Shown: positions 47,901 to 57,253, counted from the stretch's first letter. The stretch is DNA of 64,000 bases from BACL21 sp038141525 (GCA_038141525.1 JAYQIF010000007.1:4856-68855); one strand, 5' to 3'. The notes: generated from the letters alone by a model not told the origin. Numbers and translations are program-made.

Positions 47901-49046
47901 ATGCCTCCAAAAAGTAATCACCTCAATACCCTCTGTGTACATGAAGGAGAACTGCCTTCTGATGAGTACAAGAGCGCCGTATCGCCTATTTATTTTTCAA
48001 CAGCCTTTGATTATCAAGACCAAAGCCTAGATCGCTATCCGCGCTATTTCAATACACCCAATCAAATTGGACTCAATCAAAAAATCGCTGCACTCGATAG
48101 TTGTGAATCTGGATTAGTGTTTGGTAGTGGAATGGCGGCAATAACTACAACACTATTGGGCTTACTCAGCTCAGGAGATCATATGGTGCTTCAAAATTCT
48201 ATTTATGGAGGAACCTATAATTTTGTGGTCAATCATATCGGTGATTTTGGTATTGACTACAACCTCACAAGTGGGTTGAGCGCCGATGATTTTGCAGAAA
48301 AAATTAAACCCAATACAAAACTTATTTACATAGAATCGCCGTCCAACCCCTTGCTGGAAATTGTCAATTTTAAAGCAGTGGTAGCACTGGCTAAAAAACA
48401 TAAAATCCTTGTATTAATCGACAGCACTATGGGCTCTCCGGTGAACCAATTACCAGCGGAGTATGGCGTGGATGTCATCATTCACAGTGCCACTAAATAT
48501 ATGTCGGGGCATAGCGATATCTTGGCGGGAACAGTGGCTTGCAGCAGCGAGCTTCGCGACAAGATCGCTTATCGAGCCAAAATGCTTGGTGGAAATCTCA
48601 GCGACCTCACCGTTTGGTTGTTGGAGCGCAGTATAAAAACTATGGGGCTCAGAGTTGCTGCTCAAAATGATAATGCCCTTAAGATGGCCTCTTGGCTCGA
48701 GGATCAACCCCAAGTCTTGCAGGTCCATTATCCTGGATTAAAAAGTCATCCGGATTACAAACTGGCTCAATCACAAATGTGTGGTTTTGGTGGGGTGGTT
48801 TCTTTCGATTTACATCCTGATACCTCGGCCGTTTCATTTCTCAACCGATTGACATTGATCAAACGTGCCTCGAGTTTTGCCGGTGTGGAGTCAACAGCGC
48901 TTATTCCAGCGCTGACCTCACATGCACTGCTCACACCTGAGCAACGTCAGGAATTAGGAATTTCAGATCAGCTCATCAGATTCTCAGTAGGTATTGAATC
49001 CGTTGAGGATCTTAAAAAAGATATTGACCAGGCGTTACAGTCGTAA
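47901..49046 (+). CDS. Cys/Met metabolism PLP-dependent enzyme (cystathionine synthase/lyase type)
   Basis: 381 residues. N-terminus LNTLCVHEGELPSDEYKSAV; the Schiff-base lysine lies in IHSATKYMSGHSD; SPSNPLLEI and AGVESTALIPALTSHA are family motifs. Gamma-synthase, gamma-lyase and beta-lyase cannot be told apart by eye. Followed 19 bases later by bshB1, so it may supply cysteine or homocysteine chemistry near thiol synthesis (inference). Confidence 0.88.
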   Translation: MPPKSNHLNTLCVHEGELPSDEYKSAVSPIYFSTAFDYQDQSLDRYPRYFNTPNQIGLNQKIAALDSCESGLVFGSGMAAITTTLLGLLSSGDHMVLQNSIYGGTYNFVVNHIGDFGIDYNLTSGLSADDFAEKIKPNTKLIYIESPSNPLLEIVNFKAVVALAKKHKILVLIDSTMGSPVNQLPAEYGVDVIIHSATKYMSGHSDILAGTVACSSELRDKIAYRAKMLGGNLSDLTVWLLERSIKTMGLRVAAQNDNALKMASWLEDQPQVLQVHYPGLKSHPDYKLAQSQMCGFGGVVSFDLHPDTSAVSFLNRLTLIKRASSFAGVESTALIPALTSHALLTPEQRQELGISDQLIRFSVGIESVEDLKKDIDQALQS

Positions 49047-49065
49047 TTCAAAAACTTACAAAATT

Positions 49066-49796
49066 ATGCTAGAACAAGCGGTTGCTGTTGATATTTTGGC
49101 CTTTGGCGCCCATCCTGATGATGTCGAAATGAGTGCTGGAGCTACTCTAGCCAAGGAAATTGCTGGAGGCAAAACAGTAGGTATTGTTGACTTAACTCGT
49201 GGGGAACTCGGAACCCGGGGCACTCCGGAAATACGAAAAAAGAAGCCTTAGAGGCAGCCCGAATTTTAGGGGCTACATTTCGCGTGAATCTGGGTATGGC
49301 AGATGGGTTCTTCAAAAATGATGTTGCCCATCAATTAAAAGTAATTGAGGTATTGCGTTTGGCAAGACCAAAAATTGTTTTGTGCAATGCCATCGAAGAT
49401 CGTCATATCGATCATCCCAAGGGAAGTCAACTCGTTTCTGAGGCTTGTTTTTTGTCTGGTTTGAGAAAAATAGAAACGACTTATCAGGGCCAAACGCTAG
49501 AGGCGTGGCGCCCTGCACATGTCTACCACTACATTCAGTGGAATGACATTGAGCCTGATTTCGTGGTGGACGTTACTGGATTTATGGATCAAAAACTCGC
49601 CGCGGTATTTGCCTACAAGAGTCAATTTTATGACCCCAACAGCACAGAGCCTCCAACGCCGATATCAACGGAAAATACAAGGGATAGTTTGACCTACCGA
49701 TACCGGAATCTTGGCCGTCTTATCGGGACTGATTTCGGAGAAGGCTTCAATACTAAAAGACATCTCGCTACACGTAGTCTTTTTGACCTAATTTAA
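49066..49796 (+). CDS. bshB1: Bacillithiol biosynthesis deacetylase BshB1 (frameshifted)
   Basis: Deacetylates GlcNAc-malate in bacillithiol synthesis. LmbE-like fold: DILAFGAHPDDVEMSAGAT (zinc motif HPDD), GIVDLTRGELGTRGT, NAIEDRHIDHPKGSQL. One base is missing from the A6 run at 49236-49241; repair gives 243 codons. The start at 49066 (MLEQAVAVDI) is preferred over 48994, which overlaps the previous gene. Bacteroidetes are known to make bacillithiol; bshA and bshC are not in the window. Confidence 0.9.
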
Positions 49797-49809
49797 TTTT
49801 TACAAAATA

Positions 49810-49840
49810 TTGCGCAACGGCGCATTTTAAATTATATTTG
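49810..49840 (+). promoter_or_regulatory. Bacteroidetes-type promoter of tRNA-His
   Basis: TTG (49810-49812), 20-base spacer, TATATTTG (49833-49840). Matches TTG-N17-23-TAnnTTTG and lies about 50 bases before the tRNA, with no gene between. Confidence 0.7.
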
Positions 49841-49889
49841 CCTCCGCTTTTTGACAGAGATTAAAGGTCTTTGCCTAAACGAAAAAATG

Positions 49890-49963
49890 GTGGTTGTAGC
49901 TCAGTTGGTTAGAGCGCTGGATTGTGGTTCCAGAGGTCGCCGGTTCGAACCCGGTCTTCCACC
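49890..49963 (+). tRNA. tRNA-His (GTG anticodon)
   Basis: A G at 49889 can act as the -1 G of tRNA-His, opposite discriminator C73 (49963). The D arm is GCTCAGTTGGTTAGAGC. The anticodon arm is CTGGA-TTGTGGT-TCCAG, with anticodon GTG. The T arm is GCCGG-TTCGAAC-CCGGT. CCA is not encoded. Acceptor pairs 5:68 and 6:67 read T-T. A promoter and a terminator frame it as a single-gene unit. Confidence 0.93.
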
Positions 49964-49968
49964 CAAAC

Positions 49969-49999
49969 AAAAAACCGGTCATAATGGCCGGTTTTTTGT
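49969..49999 (+). terminator. tRNA-His terminator
   Basis: Arms AAAACCGG (49971-49978) and CCGGTTTT (49988-49995) with a run of six Ts. Confidence 0.85.
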
Positions 50000-50057
50000 T
50001 TATTCAGTGCCTCCTGGGCGAAACATGGCTGGAGGTGAAAAACTCCACTACAATCGC

Positions 50058-51113
50058 CTAATTTTTCTTGTCTCCATCATCGGCTTGAGCGTCCTGAAGC
50101 TTGTCTGCGTATATTCTTTGTTCTCGATTGGCCACTTCCCAAGCTGTGTGAAAGATCAGTTGCGTTCGTTTGGACATGAGTGCATACTCAATTTTATCGG
50201 GCGTATCGCTCGGTTGATGATAATCTTCGTGCACACCGTTGAAATAAAATATGATTGGGATATTTTTCTTGGCAAAATTATAGTGATCGCTGCGATAATA
50301 AAATCGATTGGGGTCATTTTCATCATTAAACGTATAGTCCAATTCTAATTGTGCAAAGGTGTCATTGACCTCTTCTGAAACATCGTGAAGTTCTTGGCTC
50401 AGCTTATCACTGCCAATGAGGTAAATGTAATTGTCGTTTCCCGCCTTGTTCGGGTCGATACGCCCAATCATATCGGTATTGAGATTACAAACGGTTTGAT
50501 CAAGAGGGTAGATTGGATTTTCTGTGTAATATCGTGAACCATAAAGGCCAATCTCCTCTCCCGTTACATGTAAGAACACGATTGAGCGCTTGGGACCCAT
50601 ACCGAGATCTTGTGCTCTTTTGAAGGCTTGTGCGATTTCCAAAAGGGCAACAGTCCCGCTACCGTCATCATCTGCACCGTTATAAATGGTGTCTCCTTTG
50701 GCACCAACGTGATCGTAATGAGCGGAAATAACAATGTATTCCTGAGGTAGTGTAGATCCTGGAATAATGGCCACAACGTTTTCACTGTTGGTTTTTACGT
50801 ATTTCGATTTAAAATATTCTTTTGGGATATTTTGATAGTATCCGCCACCCGGCAGCGCTCCAGTGATGTTTTCTTTTTGGTAGAAATCCACTAAAAATTC
50901 CGCAGCTTTTTTCTGTCCTGGTGTAGCCGTCATGCGGCCTTGCATTGAATCTGCAGCAAAACGATACAGTAAATGACTCAAATCTTCGGCTGTGATGGTC
51001 TGGGCCAAATCAATTCTTTTTTGTGTTTGATCGGTGGATACTGATTCTTGAGCAGATAAATTGTAAAGGCAGAGTACAGCAATAAAGCTGAGGCGTTTAA
51101 GGGATGAGATCAT
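50058..51113 (-). CDS. Exported M28-family zinc peptidase
   Basis: 351 residues with a signal peptide (LKRLSFIAVLCLYNLSAQ). The metal-binding motifs of M28 are present: SAHYDHVGAKG, NGADDDGSGTVAL, HVTGEEIGLYGS and NLNTDMIGRID, then SDHYNFAKKNIP with a late histidine. Probably a periplasmic or surface aminopeptidase. The substrate is unknown. The promoter at 51137-51164 has perfect N17 spacing. Confidence 0.9.
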   Translation of the reverse strand: MISSLKRLSFIAVLCLYNLSAQESVSTDQTQKRIDLAQTITAEDLSHLLYRFAADSMQGRMTATPGQKKAAEFLVDFYQKENITGALPGGGYYQNIPKEYFKSKYVKTNSENVVAIIPGSTLPQEYIVISAHYDHVGAKGDTIYNGADDDGSGTVALLEIAQAFKRAQDLGMGPKRSIVFLHVTGEEIGLYGSRYYTENPIYPLDQTVCNLNTDMIGRIDPNKAGNDNYIYLIGSDKLSQELHDVSEEVNDTFAQLELDYTFNDENDPNRFYYRSDHYNFAKKNIPIIFYFNGVHEDYHQPSDTPDKIEYALMSKRTQLIFHTAWEVANREQRIYADKLQDAQADDGDKKN

Positions 51114-51136
51114 AGTTGAGAGTTTTTAATGAATCA

Positions 51137-51164
51137 AAGATACATTTTAGATTAAAAAACAAGC
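51137..51164 (-). promoter_or_regulatory. Bacteroidetes-type promoter of the M28 peptidase
   Basis: Minus strand: TTG (51162-51164), 17-base spacer, TATCTTTG (51137-51144), 23 bases before the start. Confidence 0.6.
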
Positions 51165-51194
51165 ATAAACTTAGTCCAAAGAGTCACATCTTCT

Positions 51195-51202
51195 TATATT
51201 TG
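51195..51202 (+). promoter_or_regulatory. TAnnTTTG box before the 104-residue gene
   Basis: TATATTTG ends 6 bases before the ATG at 51209. Confidence 0.35.
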
Positions 51203-51208
51203 CGATTC

Positions 51209-51523
51209 ATGATATCTACTGCTAAATATCGGCTGGTGCTCGCCTTATTGTTTTTGAGCGTAATGATTACCCCTATGGTAACACAGCATTGTTTGGCACT
51301 CGAACATTTGGCTATTGAGTGGACCGGCTTTGATGATACAGAAAAAGAATCGTCAAAAAAATTATTCGATGATCTGACCAAGGATTGGATCAGTTACAGT
51401 CTCATAGACCATCGCGTTTTTTCCCTTGAAGAGTTCTCCGGCCTCAATGCCGGGTACTTTTTGAACCCTCAGCAGGAGCTGTTCTCGGTCATACTCGATC
51501 CTCCGGAGTACAATAGAGCATAA
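51209..51523 (+). CDS. Small exported hypothetical protein
   Basis: 104 residues, no family that I recognise. The N-terminus (YRLVLALLFLSVMITPMV) is a signal peptide or membrane segment. The remainder is acidic (WTGFDDTEKESSKKLFDDL; SLEEFSGLNAGYFLNPQQ). I chose ATG 51209 because a TATATTTG box lies just before it; upstream in-frame ATG 51116 lies at the start of the divergent M28 peptidase. It precedes the SulP gene by 59 bases. Confidence 0.55.
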   Translation: MISTAKYRLVLALLFLSVMITPMVTQHCLALEHLAIEWTGFDDTEKESSKKLFDDLTKDWISYSLIDHRVFSLEEFSGLNAGYFLNPQQELFSVILDPPEYNRA

Positions 51524-51582
51524 CACTTTTTTTGTCTTTATTGTTTTATTCCGGCGAGGTCCGGGACTCTAATTTATTTTTT

Positions 51583-53133
51583 ATGTTTTCTTATTTTAAA
51601 AATGATTTTGCGGCAAGTATTGTCGTGTTTTTTGTGGCTTTACCCCTGTGTTTGGGTATCGCCTTAGCCAGTGGTGCGCCGTTGTTTTCTGGACTAATTG
51701 CCGGAATTGTCGGTGGTATTGTAGTTGGGGCGCTCAGTGGTTCCCAAATCGGGGTAAGTGGTCCTGCTGCAGGTCTTGCAGCCATTGTTTTGGTGGCGAT
51801 TACAGCTCTAGGTGGATTTGAAAACTTTATTGCGGCTGTGGTTATTGCAGGATTTTTTCAAATCGCTATGGGCCTACTTAAATTGGGCATCATCGGACTT
51901 TATTTTCCTTCGTCTGTGATTAAAGGAATGCTTTCGGGCATTGGGTTGATCATCATCATCAAACAAATACCCTATTTCATTGGTTATACCAGCGCAGAAG
52001 TTGGGGAGACCTCCAGTATGTTTTCTTTGGATTCGGTAAATATTGGGGCTGCACTAACGGGTATTTTATCGTTGTTGATTTTATTGGTTTGGCCAAAAAT
52101 CCAAACTAAAGTGCCAGCATTTCTGCAATGGATTCAGGCGCCACTGCTTGCCGTGATCTTTGGAGTTGTCTATGTGATGTCATTTGGTGATGGGGCGTGG
52201 GCTGTTGAACCGGGTAACCTTGTCTCTGTTCCAGTTATTGGCCAGAGTGGTGGATTCGAATCACTCATTGTATTTCCTAATATAGATGCGTTCTGGCGCG
52301 TGGACGTATGGATCACTGCGGCGACCATCGCCTTGGTGGCCAGTTTAGAAACCTTGCTTTGTGTCGAGGCGACGGATCGTTTGGATCCAGACAAAAGGGT
52401 GACTCCAACCAATAGAGAGTTACTGGCACAGGGCGCAGGTAATATCATATCAGGCATGATTGGCGGTTTGCCCGTGACTCAAGTAATCGTGAGAAGTAGT
52501 GCTAATATTCAATCGGGCGGAAAGACCAAGCTTTCAGCGATCATGCACGGATTTTTCTTGGTAATTTCTGTATTTACCATTCCATCTCTTCTTAATTTAA
52601 TACCGTTGTCTGTTCTCGCGGCTATTTTATTAGTTGTGGGGTATAAATTGGCAAAGCCAGAGCTCTTCATAAAAATGTATGGTCTGGGGTGGAAACAATT
52701 TTTGCCATTTATTACGACCATCGGTTTTATATTGGCGACAGATTTGCTTACGGGTATCGGTGTTGGTCTTTTGGTCGGGGTGGTTGTTATTTTGATCAAA
52801 AGCTATCAAAATTCTCACTTTTTGCATATCGAAGAAAACCATGAGGGCGGTGATAAATATAAAATGACCTTGGCAGAAGAGGTGACTTTTATCAATAAAG
52901 GTGCGATTCAAAAAGAGCTCAATGCACTCGAAGAAAATAGTTTTTTAGAATTAAATGTTCAGAATACGCGTTATTTAGATCATGATATCATCGAAATTCT
53001 CAACAATTTCGTGGAGCGGGCTCAAAACAAATCAATACACATTAAACTTATTTCTGAAAAAGGAGTGGTTGAAAATCCCAATGATTACAGCGCCATTTTT
53101 TATTCAAAAACTTATAAAAATGAAAACACATGA
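51583..53133 (+). CDS. SulP-family anion transporter with STAS domain
   Basis: Integral membrane transporter, about 516 residues from ATG 51583 (MFSYFKNDFAAS). Typical SulP opening VFFVALPLCLGIALASGAPL, GALSGSQIGVSGPAAGLAAI, and GMIGGLPVTQVIVRSSANIQSGGKTK. A C-terminal STAS domain begins near residue 420 (MTLAEEVTFINKGAIQKEL). SulP members move sulfate, bicarbonate or other anions. The ATGA overlap with a carbonic anhydrase suggests bicarbonate as the substrate (inference). Confidence 0.9.
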   Translation: MFSYFKNDFAASIVVFFVALPLCLGIALASGAPLFSGLIAGIVGGIVVGALSGSQIGVSGPAAGLAAIVLVAITALGGFENFIAAVVIAGFFQIAMGLLKLGIIGLYFPSSVIKGMLSGIGLIIIIKQIPYFIGYTSAEVGETSSMFSLDSVNIGAALTGILSLLILLVWPKIQTKVPAFLQWIQAPLLAVIFGVVYVMSFGDGAWAVEPGNLVSVPVIGQSGGFESLIVFPNIDAFWRVDVWITAATIALVASLETLLCVEATDRLDPDKRVTPTNRELLAQGAGNIISGMIGGLPVTQVIVRSSANIQSGGKTKLSAIMHGFFLVISVFTIPSLLNLIPLSVLAAILLVVGYKLAKPELFIKMYGLGWKQFLPFITTIGFILATDLLTGIGVGLLVGVVVILIKSYQNSHFLHIEENHEGGDKYKMTLAEEVTFINKGAIQKELNALEENSFLELNVQNTRYLDHDIIEILNNFVERAQNKSIHIKLISEKGVVENPNDYSAIFYSKTYKNENT

Positions 53134-53756
53134 AAGCACATACTAAAGAAACACAAGCCTCAGTAACACCTGAAGGCGCAATAGAGTTGTTGAAAGCGGG
53201 TAATTTGCGTTTTCAAGAAAGTCAAAAGGCAGAACGCAATTTGATGGAGCAGGTGACAGACACCGCCACAGGACAATTTCCTTTTGCGACAATATTGTCC
53301 TGTATCGACTCAAGAGTATCTTCTGAGCTCGTTTTTGATCAAGGGATCGGAGATATTTTCAGTGTACGCATTGCGGGAAATTTTGTCAATGAAGATATAC
53401 TGGGCAGTATGGAATTTGCCTGTAAGTTGGCGGGCACAAAAGTTATTGTAGTTATGGGTCACACGAGTTGTGGTGCGGTCAAAGGAGCTTGTGACCACGC
53501 CCGATTGGGTAATCTTACCGCCTTGATTAATAAAATAGAGCCCGCTGTTGAGGCCACTGAATCACCTGAGCCAGGAGCAGAGAGAAATTCGAGTAATCTA
53601 GAATTTGTGGATGCCGTAGCCAAAACTAATGTCGAAATGACGCTCGATAACATTCGCCAGCAAAGCGAAGTGTTGAAAGAGATGGAGGATTCAGGTGCGA
53701 TTAAAATCGTCGGTGCTATGTACGACATCTCAACAGGGGCCGTTTCGTTTTATTAA
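53130..53756 (+). CDS. Beta-class carbonic anhydrase
   Basis: Interconverts CO2 and bicarbonate. 208 residues. Zinc ligands and the Asp-Arg pair are in SCIDSRVSSELVFDQG and GHTSCGAVKGAC. No signal peptide, so cytoplasmic. The start ATG overlaps the SulP stop by 4 bases, so the two are translationally coupled. Terminated by a GC-rich hairpin. Confidence 0.95.
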   Translation: MKAHTKETQASVTPEGAIELLKAGNLRFQESQKAERNLMEQVTDTATGQFPFATILSCIDSRVSSELVFDQGIGDIFSVRIAGNFVNEDILGSMEFACKLAGTKVIVVMGHTSCGAVKGACDHARLGNLTALINKIEPAVEATESPEPGAERNSSNLEFVDAVAKTNVEMTLDNIRQQSEVLKEMEDSGAIKIVGAMYDISTGAVSFY

Positions 53757-53802
53757 TAAGCTTTTGATGAAGCTCATTTAGATAAGCGATGTTTTTGCCA
53801 TT

Positions 53803-53832
53803 AAGCCCCCGAGTAATTGGGGGCTTTTATTT
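53803..53832 (+). terminator. Carbonic anhydrase terminator
   Basis: AAGCCCCC (53803-53810) and GGGGGCTT (53819-53826), followed on the plus strand by TTATTTTTT. It abuts the end of the convergent GH16 gene, and so may serve both, but the T tract favours the plus strand. Confidence 0.8.
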
Positions 53833-54885
53833 TTTAATGAACCGAGACGATTGATAATTTTGTCCATCGTTGAGTTCTAGGATGTATATACCAGAATTTA
53901 GATCACGTATATCAATTTGATTGTTTGTAGCCTCAAGTCGGCCTGTTTTTAAAACCTGCCCTAGGGGACTGATCATGCGATAAACTAGTGGACGCTTATT
54001 CATTGTATCGATATGCAATATCGCTGTACTAGGATTGGGATATATGCTAAAATCATTTTTGGGCTTATCGGCAATATTCAAATTATTTTGATAAACCCTA
54101 ACATAATCAATTTCCATGGCGTCTTGAGTAAACCCGGTAGGAATAATGTCTGGCAAAATAGCAACATTGAGTAAAATGTATTGATTCAGATCAAAAGGCC
54201 ATGTTTCCATATTTTGTACTGCGGGCTCGTAGATATAATGTACTTCATTGTCCACCGAGAAAATAAGTCGAGTTTCGCTCCATTCTAATCGGTAAATGTG
54301 AAACTCTGAAGAAACATTATTGACATAACGTCCGCCGACATTGACCGTCCCTCCATAGCTCGAGGGTGTATGGGTCGCACTAGAGATATAATTTTGATTC
54401 ATGCCCCAGTGCTCCATAATGTCAATCTCACCACAGGCCGGCCAAGGTGTGGTTCCGTATTCTGAATAATATACACCGCCAGGCTCTGTAATGTTTTGCC
54501 CTAAAGTCCAAATAGCAGGCCATGTCCCAACACCAAAAGGCAGTCGTGCTCTTACTTCAACTCGGCCGTAAGTAAAGGCAAACTTACTGTTCAAACGTGC
54601 AGAAGTGAATTCTTTTGTGATCCCCTGCTGCGTATAATTTTCACGAATTGCCATGATTTTGAGGGTTCCATCACTCACAAAGGAATTTTCAATGCGGTCA
54701 GTGTAGTGTTGTATTTCTCCATTATACCAACTTTCTCCGTTCGGGATTAGTGTTTGGTGATGCCATTTTTCTGAATCAAGAGGACCGTTGTAATCGAATT
54801 CATCCGACCACACTAAGGTTTGACTACTCAATGCAGTGGTTGCCAATATCAGGACAAGCAATAGGCCATACTCAATTTTCTTCAT
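53827..54885 (-). CDS. Secreted GH16 glucanase (laminarinase-like) with T9SS sorting domain
   Basis: 352 residues. Signal peptide (IEYGLLLVLILATTALSSQ), GH16 domain with the double-glutamate catalytic motif CGEIDIMEHWG near residue 152, and RLPFGVGTWPAIWTLG upstream. The last 70 residues (FSIYPNPSTAILHIDT to SSRFIKK) form a T9SS sorting domain. Likely hydrolyses beta-1,3 or mixed-linkage glucans such as laminarin, on the cell surface or outside. Specificity is inferred. TATCTTTG at 54912-54919 may be its promoter box. Confidence 0.9.
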   Translation of the reverse strand: MKKIEYGLLLVLILATTALSSQTLVWSDEFDYNGPLDSEKWHHQTLIPNGESWYNGEIQHYTDRIENSFVSDGTLKIMAIRENYTQQGITKEFTSARLNSKFAFTYGRVEVRARLPFGVGTWPAIWTLGQNITEPGGVYYSEYGTTPWPACGEIDIMEHWGMNQNYISSATHTPSSYGGTVNVGGRYVNNVSSEFHIYRLEWSETRLIFSVDNEVHYIYEPAVQNMETWPFDLNQYILLNVAILPDIIPTGFTQDAMEIDYVRVYQNNLNIADKPKNDFSIYPNPSTAILHIDTMNKRPLVYRMISPLGQVLKTGRLEATNNQIDIRDLNSGIYILELNDGQNYQSSRFIKK

Positions 54886-55019
54886 GACAGTTAACGAAGT
54901 TTAATGAGCGACAAAGATACATTTAAAGAATGGGAATATTTTGCTACATTTATTCATTAACATAATCATCAATTGTTCCATTTACTGTTATTTATAATCC
55001 AGTGTATCATTGCTAAGTT

Positions 55020-56282
55020 ATGACCGGAGAACAAGCCAAAAAAAAACATCCTCAACTCGTAGTGCTTGTGCTTTTGGTGTTTTTTGTGATCTCGTTCATT
55101 ACCAATATTTTGAACTCAATTATTGTCGCGGTTAAGGACAGTTTTGATCTGAGTTTAAGCGCAGCTGGTTTATTACCATTTTCATTTTTTATTGCCTATG
55201 CTGTAATGTCCATTCCTGCTGGCTTTCTCACCGAGCGTTATTCGAGTAGAACTTTATTGACCGCAGCTTTTTTAGTTATTGTCTTGAGCTGTTTTCTTTT
55301 TGTTCTCAACCCGAGCTACGGCTATTTTTTGGGGACGCTTTTTGTTTTGGGTTTGTGTATGGCGGTATTACAGGTGATCATCAATCCTATGTTGCGCTTT
55401 GCTGGTGGGGAAGAGCATTTTGCCTTTAACTCGGTTATGGCGCAGGTGGTTTTTGGCGGGGCTTCTTTTTTGAGTCCTTGGCTCTACATGGAGCTTGCTA
55501 AAGAACAAACATATGCTTTTATTTCAGGGGTATTGCCCAATTGGATACCAGTTCATTTACCTTGGCTATCTCTCTATCTATTTTTCGCTCTTTTGGCTTT
55601 GTTTATTTTGGGAGTGATTTGGTTTATTCCCTTTCCGGTGGTCGAAAAGTCAGATCAAGCGCCGTTGGGCGCACTTTCGGCCTACCGCGATTTGGCGAGG
55701 AATCGTTGGGCCTATTTATTCTTTTTGGGCATTTTCGCTTATGTTGGATTTGAGCAAGGGGTTGGCAGTTGGATGGCAGAATATTTGCAATCATATCATG
55801 GATTTGCCTCAGAGAACACAGGGGCGTCGACTGTATCTTATTTTTGGGCCATGCTTACAGTAGGGTCCTTAATAGGGCTTGTTTTGTTAAAAATATGGGA
55901 CAGTAAAAAAGTACTTGTCTTGAGCAGTAGTGGAGCTATGGTTTTTTTACTCTTGTCGCTTTATGGTCCCGCATCATGGGCGCTAATAACATTTCCTGCA
56001 ATTGGGTTCGCTATTTCTGTCATGTGGTCTATTATTTTTTCTTTGGGGTTAAATTCTGTGGCGCATCACCACGGAGCGCTGTCCGGTATTTTGTGTACGG
56101 GTATCGCCGGAGGAGCGATTTGGCCGTTGATCGTAGGACTTACCGGCGATTGGTTTAATTTACAACTGGCCTTAACGTTTTTATTGATTCCTTTGGCGTA
56201 TATTTTCTCTATCGGACTTTGGGCTAAGCCCCTGATTCGCAATAAAACTATTGGTCAGAAGGACAAAGCAAAATCATCCTAG
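55020..56282 (+). CDS. Sugar MFS transporter (FucP/glucose-galactose type)
   Basis: 420 residues with about 12 hydrophobic segments. The start is ATG 55020. SLSAAGLLPFSFFIAYAVMS, IPAGFLTERYSSRTLL and VGVEQGVGSWMA-like segments resemble the FucP/GluP proton symporters of Bacteroidetes. Imports a hexose, most likely glucose in this context (inference). Followed by a ROK kinase 62 bases later, divergent from the GH16 gene. Confidence 0.85.
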   Translation: MTGEQAKKKHPQLVVLVLLVFFVISFITNILNSIIVAVKDSFDLSLSAAGLLPFSFFIAYAVMSIPAGFLTERYSSRTLLTAAFLVIVLSCFLFVLNPSYGYFLGTLFVLGLCMAVLQVIINPMLRFAGGEEHFAFNSVMAQVVFGGASFLSPWLYMELAKEQTYAFISGVLPNWIPVHLPWLSLYLFFALLALFILGVIWFIPFPVVEKSDQAPLGALSAYRDLARNRWAYLFFLGIFAYVGFEQGVGSWMAEYLQSYHGFASENTGASTVSYFWAMLTVGSLIGLVLLKIWDSKKVLVLSSSGAMVFLLLSLYGPASWALITFPAIGFAISVMWSIIFSLGLNSVAHHHGALSGILCTGIAGGAIWPLIVGLTGDWFNLQLALTFLLIPLAYIFSIGLWAKPLIRNKTIGQKDKAKSS

Positions 56283-56344
56283 AAAAGTGAACACATAAAC
56301 GAGAAACACAAGGCATCATTTAGTAATCAAAAACACGCCACAAT

Positions 56345-57180
56345 ATGAAACAAACACTGGGTATCGATATAGGAGGTACCAATATCGATTTGGGATTAGT
56401 ATCTAGTGGTCAATTGTTTGACAAAAAAAGCTTTGAGGTCGATAGTTTTATGAGTCGCGAAGAATTGTTAAATCAATTGATCAAACGATTGCAAGTTTTG
56501 ACTTAACTAATGTCCAAGGTATTGGCGTAGGCGTTCCAGGTATTATAGATCCTGATAAAGGCTATATTTACGATCTTCAGAATCTTTCAATGTGGTATGA
56601 ATTGCCTTTGGCTGATCTCTTGACCAAAGAGTTTTCCCTGCCGACAAAATTGAGCAATGATGCTGGTTGCTATGCTCTTGGTCACGCCTACTATGGACAG
56701 GGAAGACTGTATCAGGACTTTGTGGCGCTGACCTTGGGTACTGGTTTGGGTATGGGCATCATAATTAATGGTAAACTTTATACGGGTTTGATGGCGGGTG
56801 CTGGCGAAATTGGTATGATGCCCTATAAACAGGGTATCGTAGAGGAATATGCTGCCAGTGCATTTTTTAAAAGACATTATGGTCAATCGGCAAAACACCT
56901 ACATGTCGAGGCCAAGCAAGAATCAACTATGGCCTTGGAGGCCTTTGAGGATTATGGTAATCATCTAGGCAATGCCATTAAAATGGTCATGTCTTTAATG
57001 GCTCCTGAGGCAATCATTCTCGGTGGTTCAATTGCTCGAGCCTATCCATTTTTTTGGAAGAGCATGAAAGCGACCATCGCGGATTTTGAATATGCCCAAC
57101 AACGCGATCAAACCACGATAATTGCCTCCCAGCATGAGGATATGGGAATCATCGGTGCCGCGGCATTAATAGGACCGTAA
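56345..57180 (+). CDS. ROK-family sugar kinase (frameshifted)
   Basis: 278 codons after repair of one missing A near 56483-56485. N-terminus LGIDIGGTNIDLGLV, then GIGVGVPGIIDPDKGYIYD, VALTLGTGLGMGIIINGK and LMAGAGEIGMMPYK complete the ROK ATP/sugar-binding pattern. Phosphorylates glucose or a related hexose. There is no zinc-cysteine cluster of the NagC type, so it is a kinase rather than a repressor. Next to the sugar transporter. Confidence 0.87.
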
Positions 57181-57253
57181 TTTCCACCAATTTTTAGTTA
57201 AGTCAGCTTTGTTCAAAGTCTATTGTTTTGTACATTCACAAAAAAAAATAATC

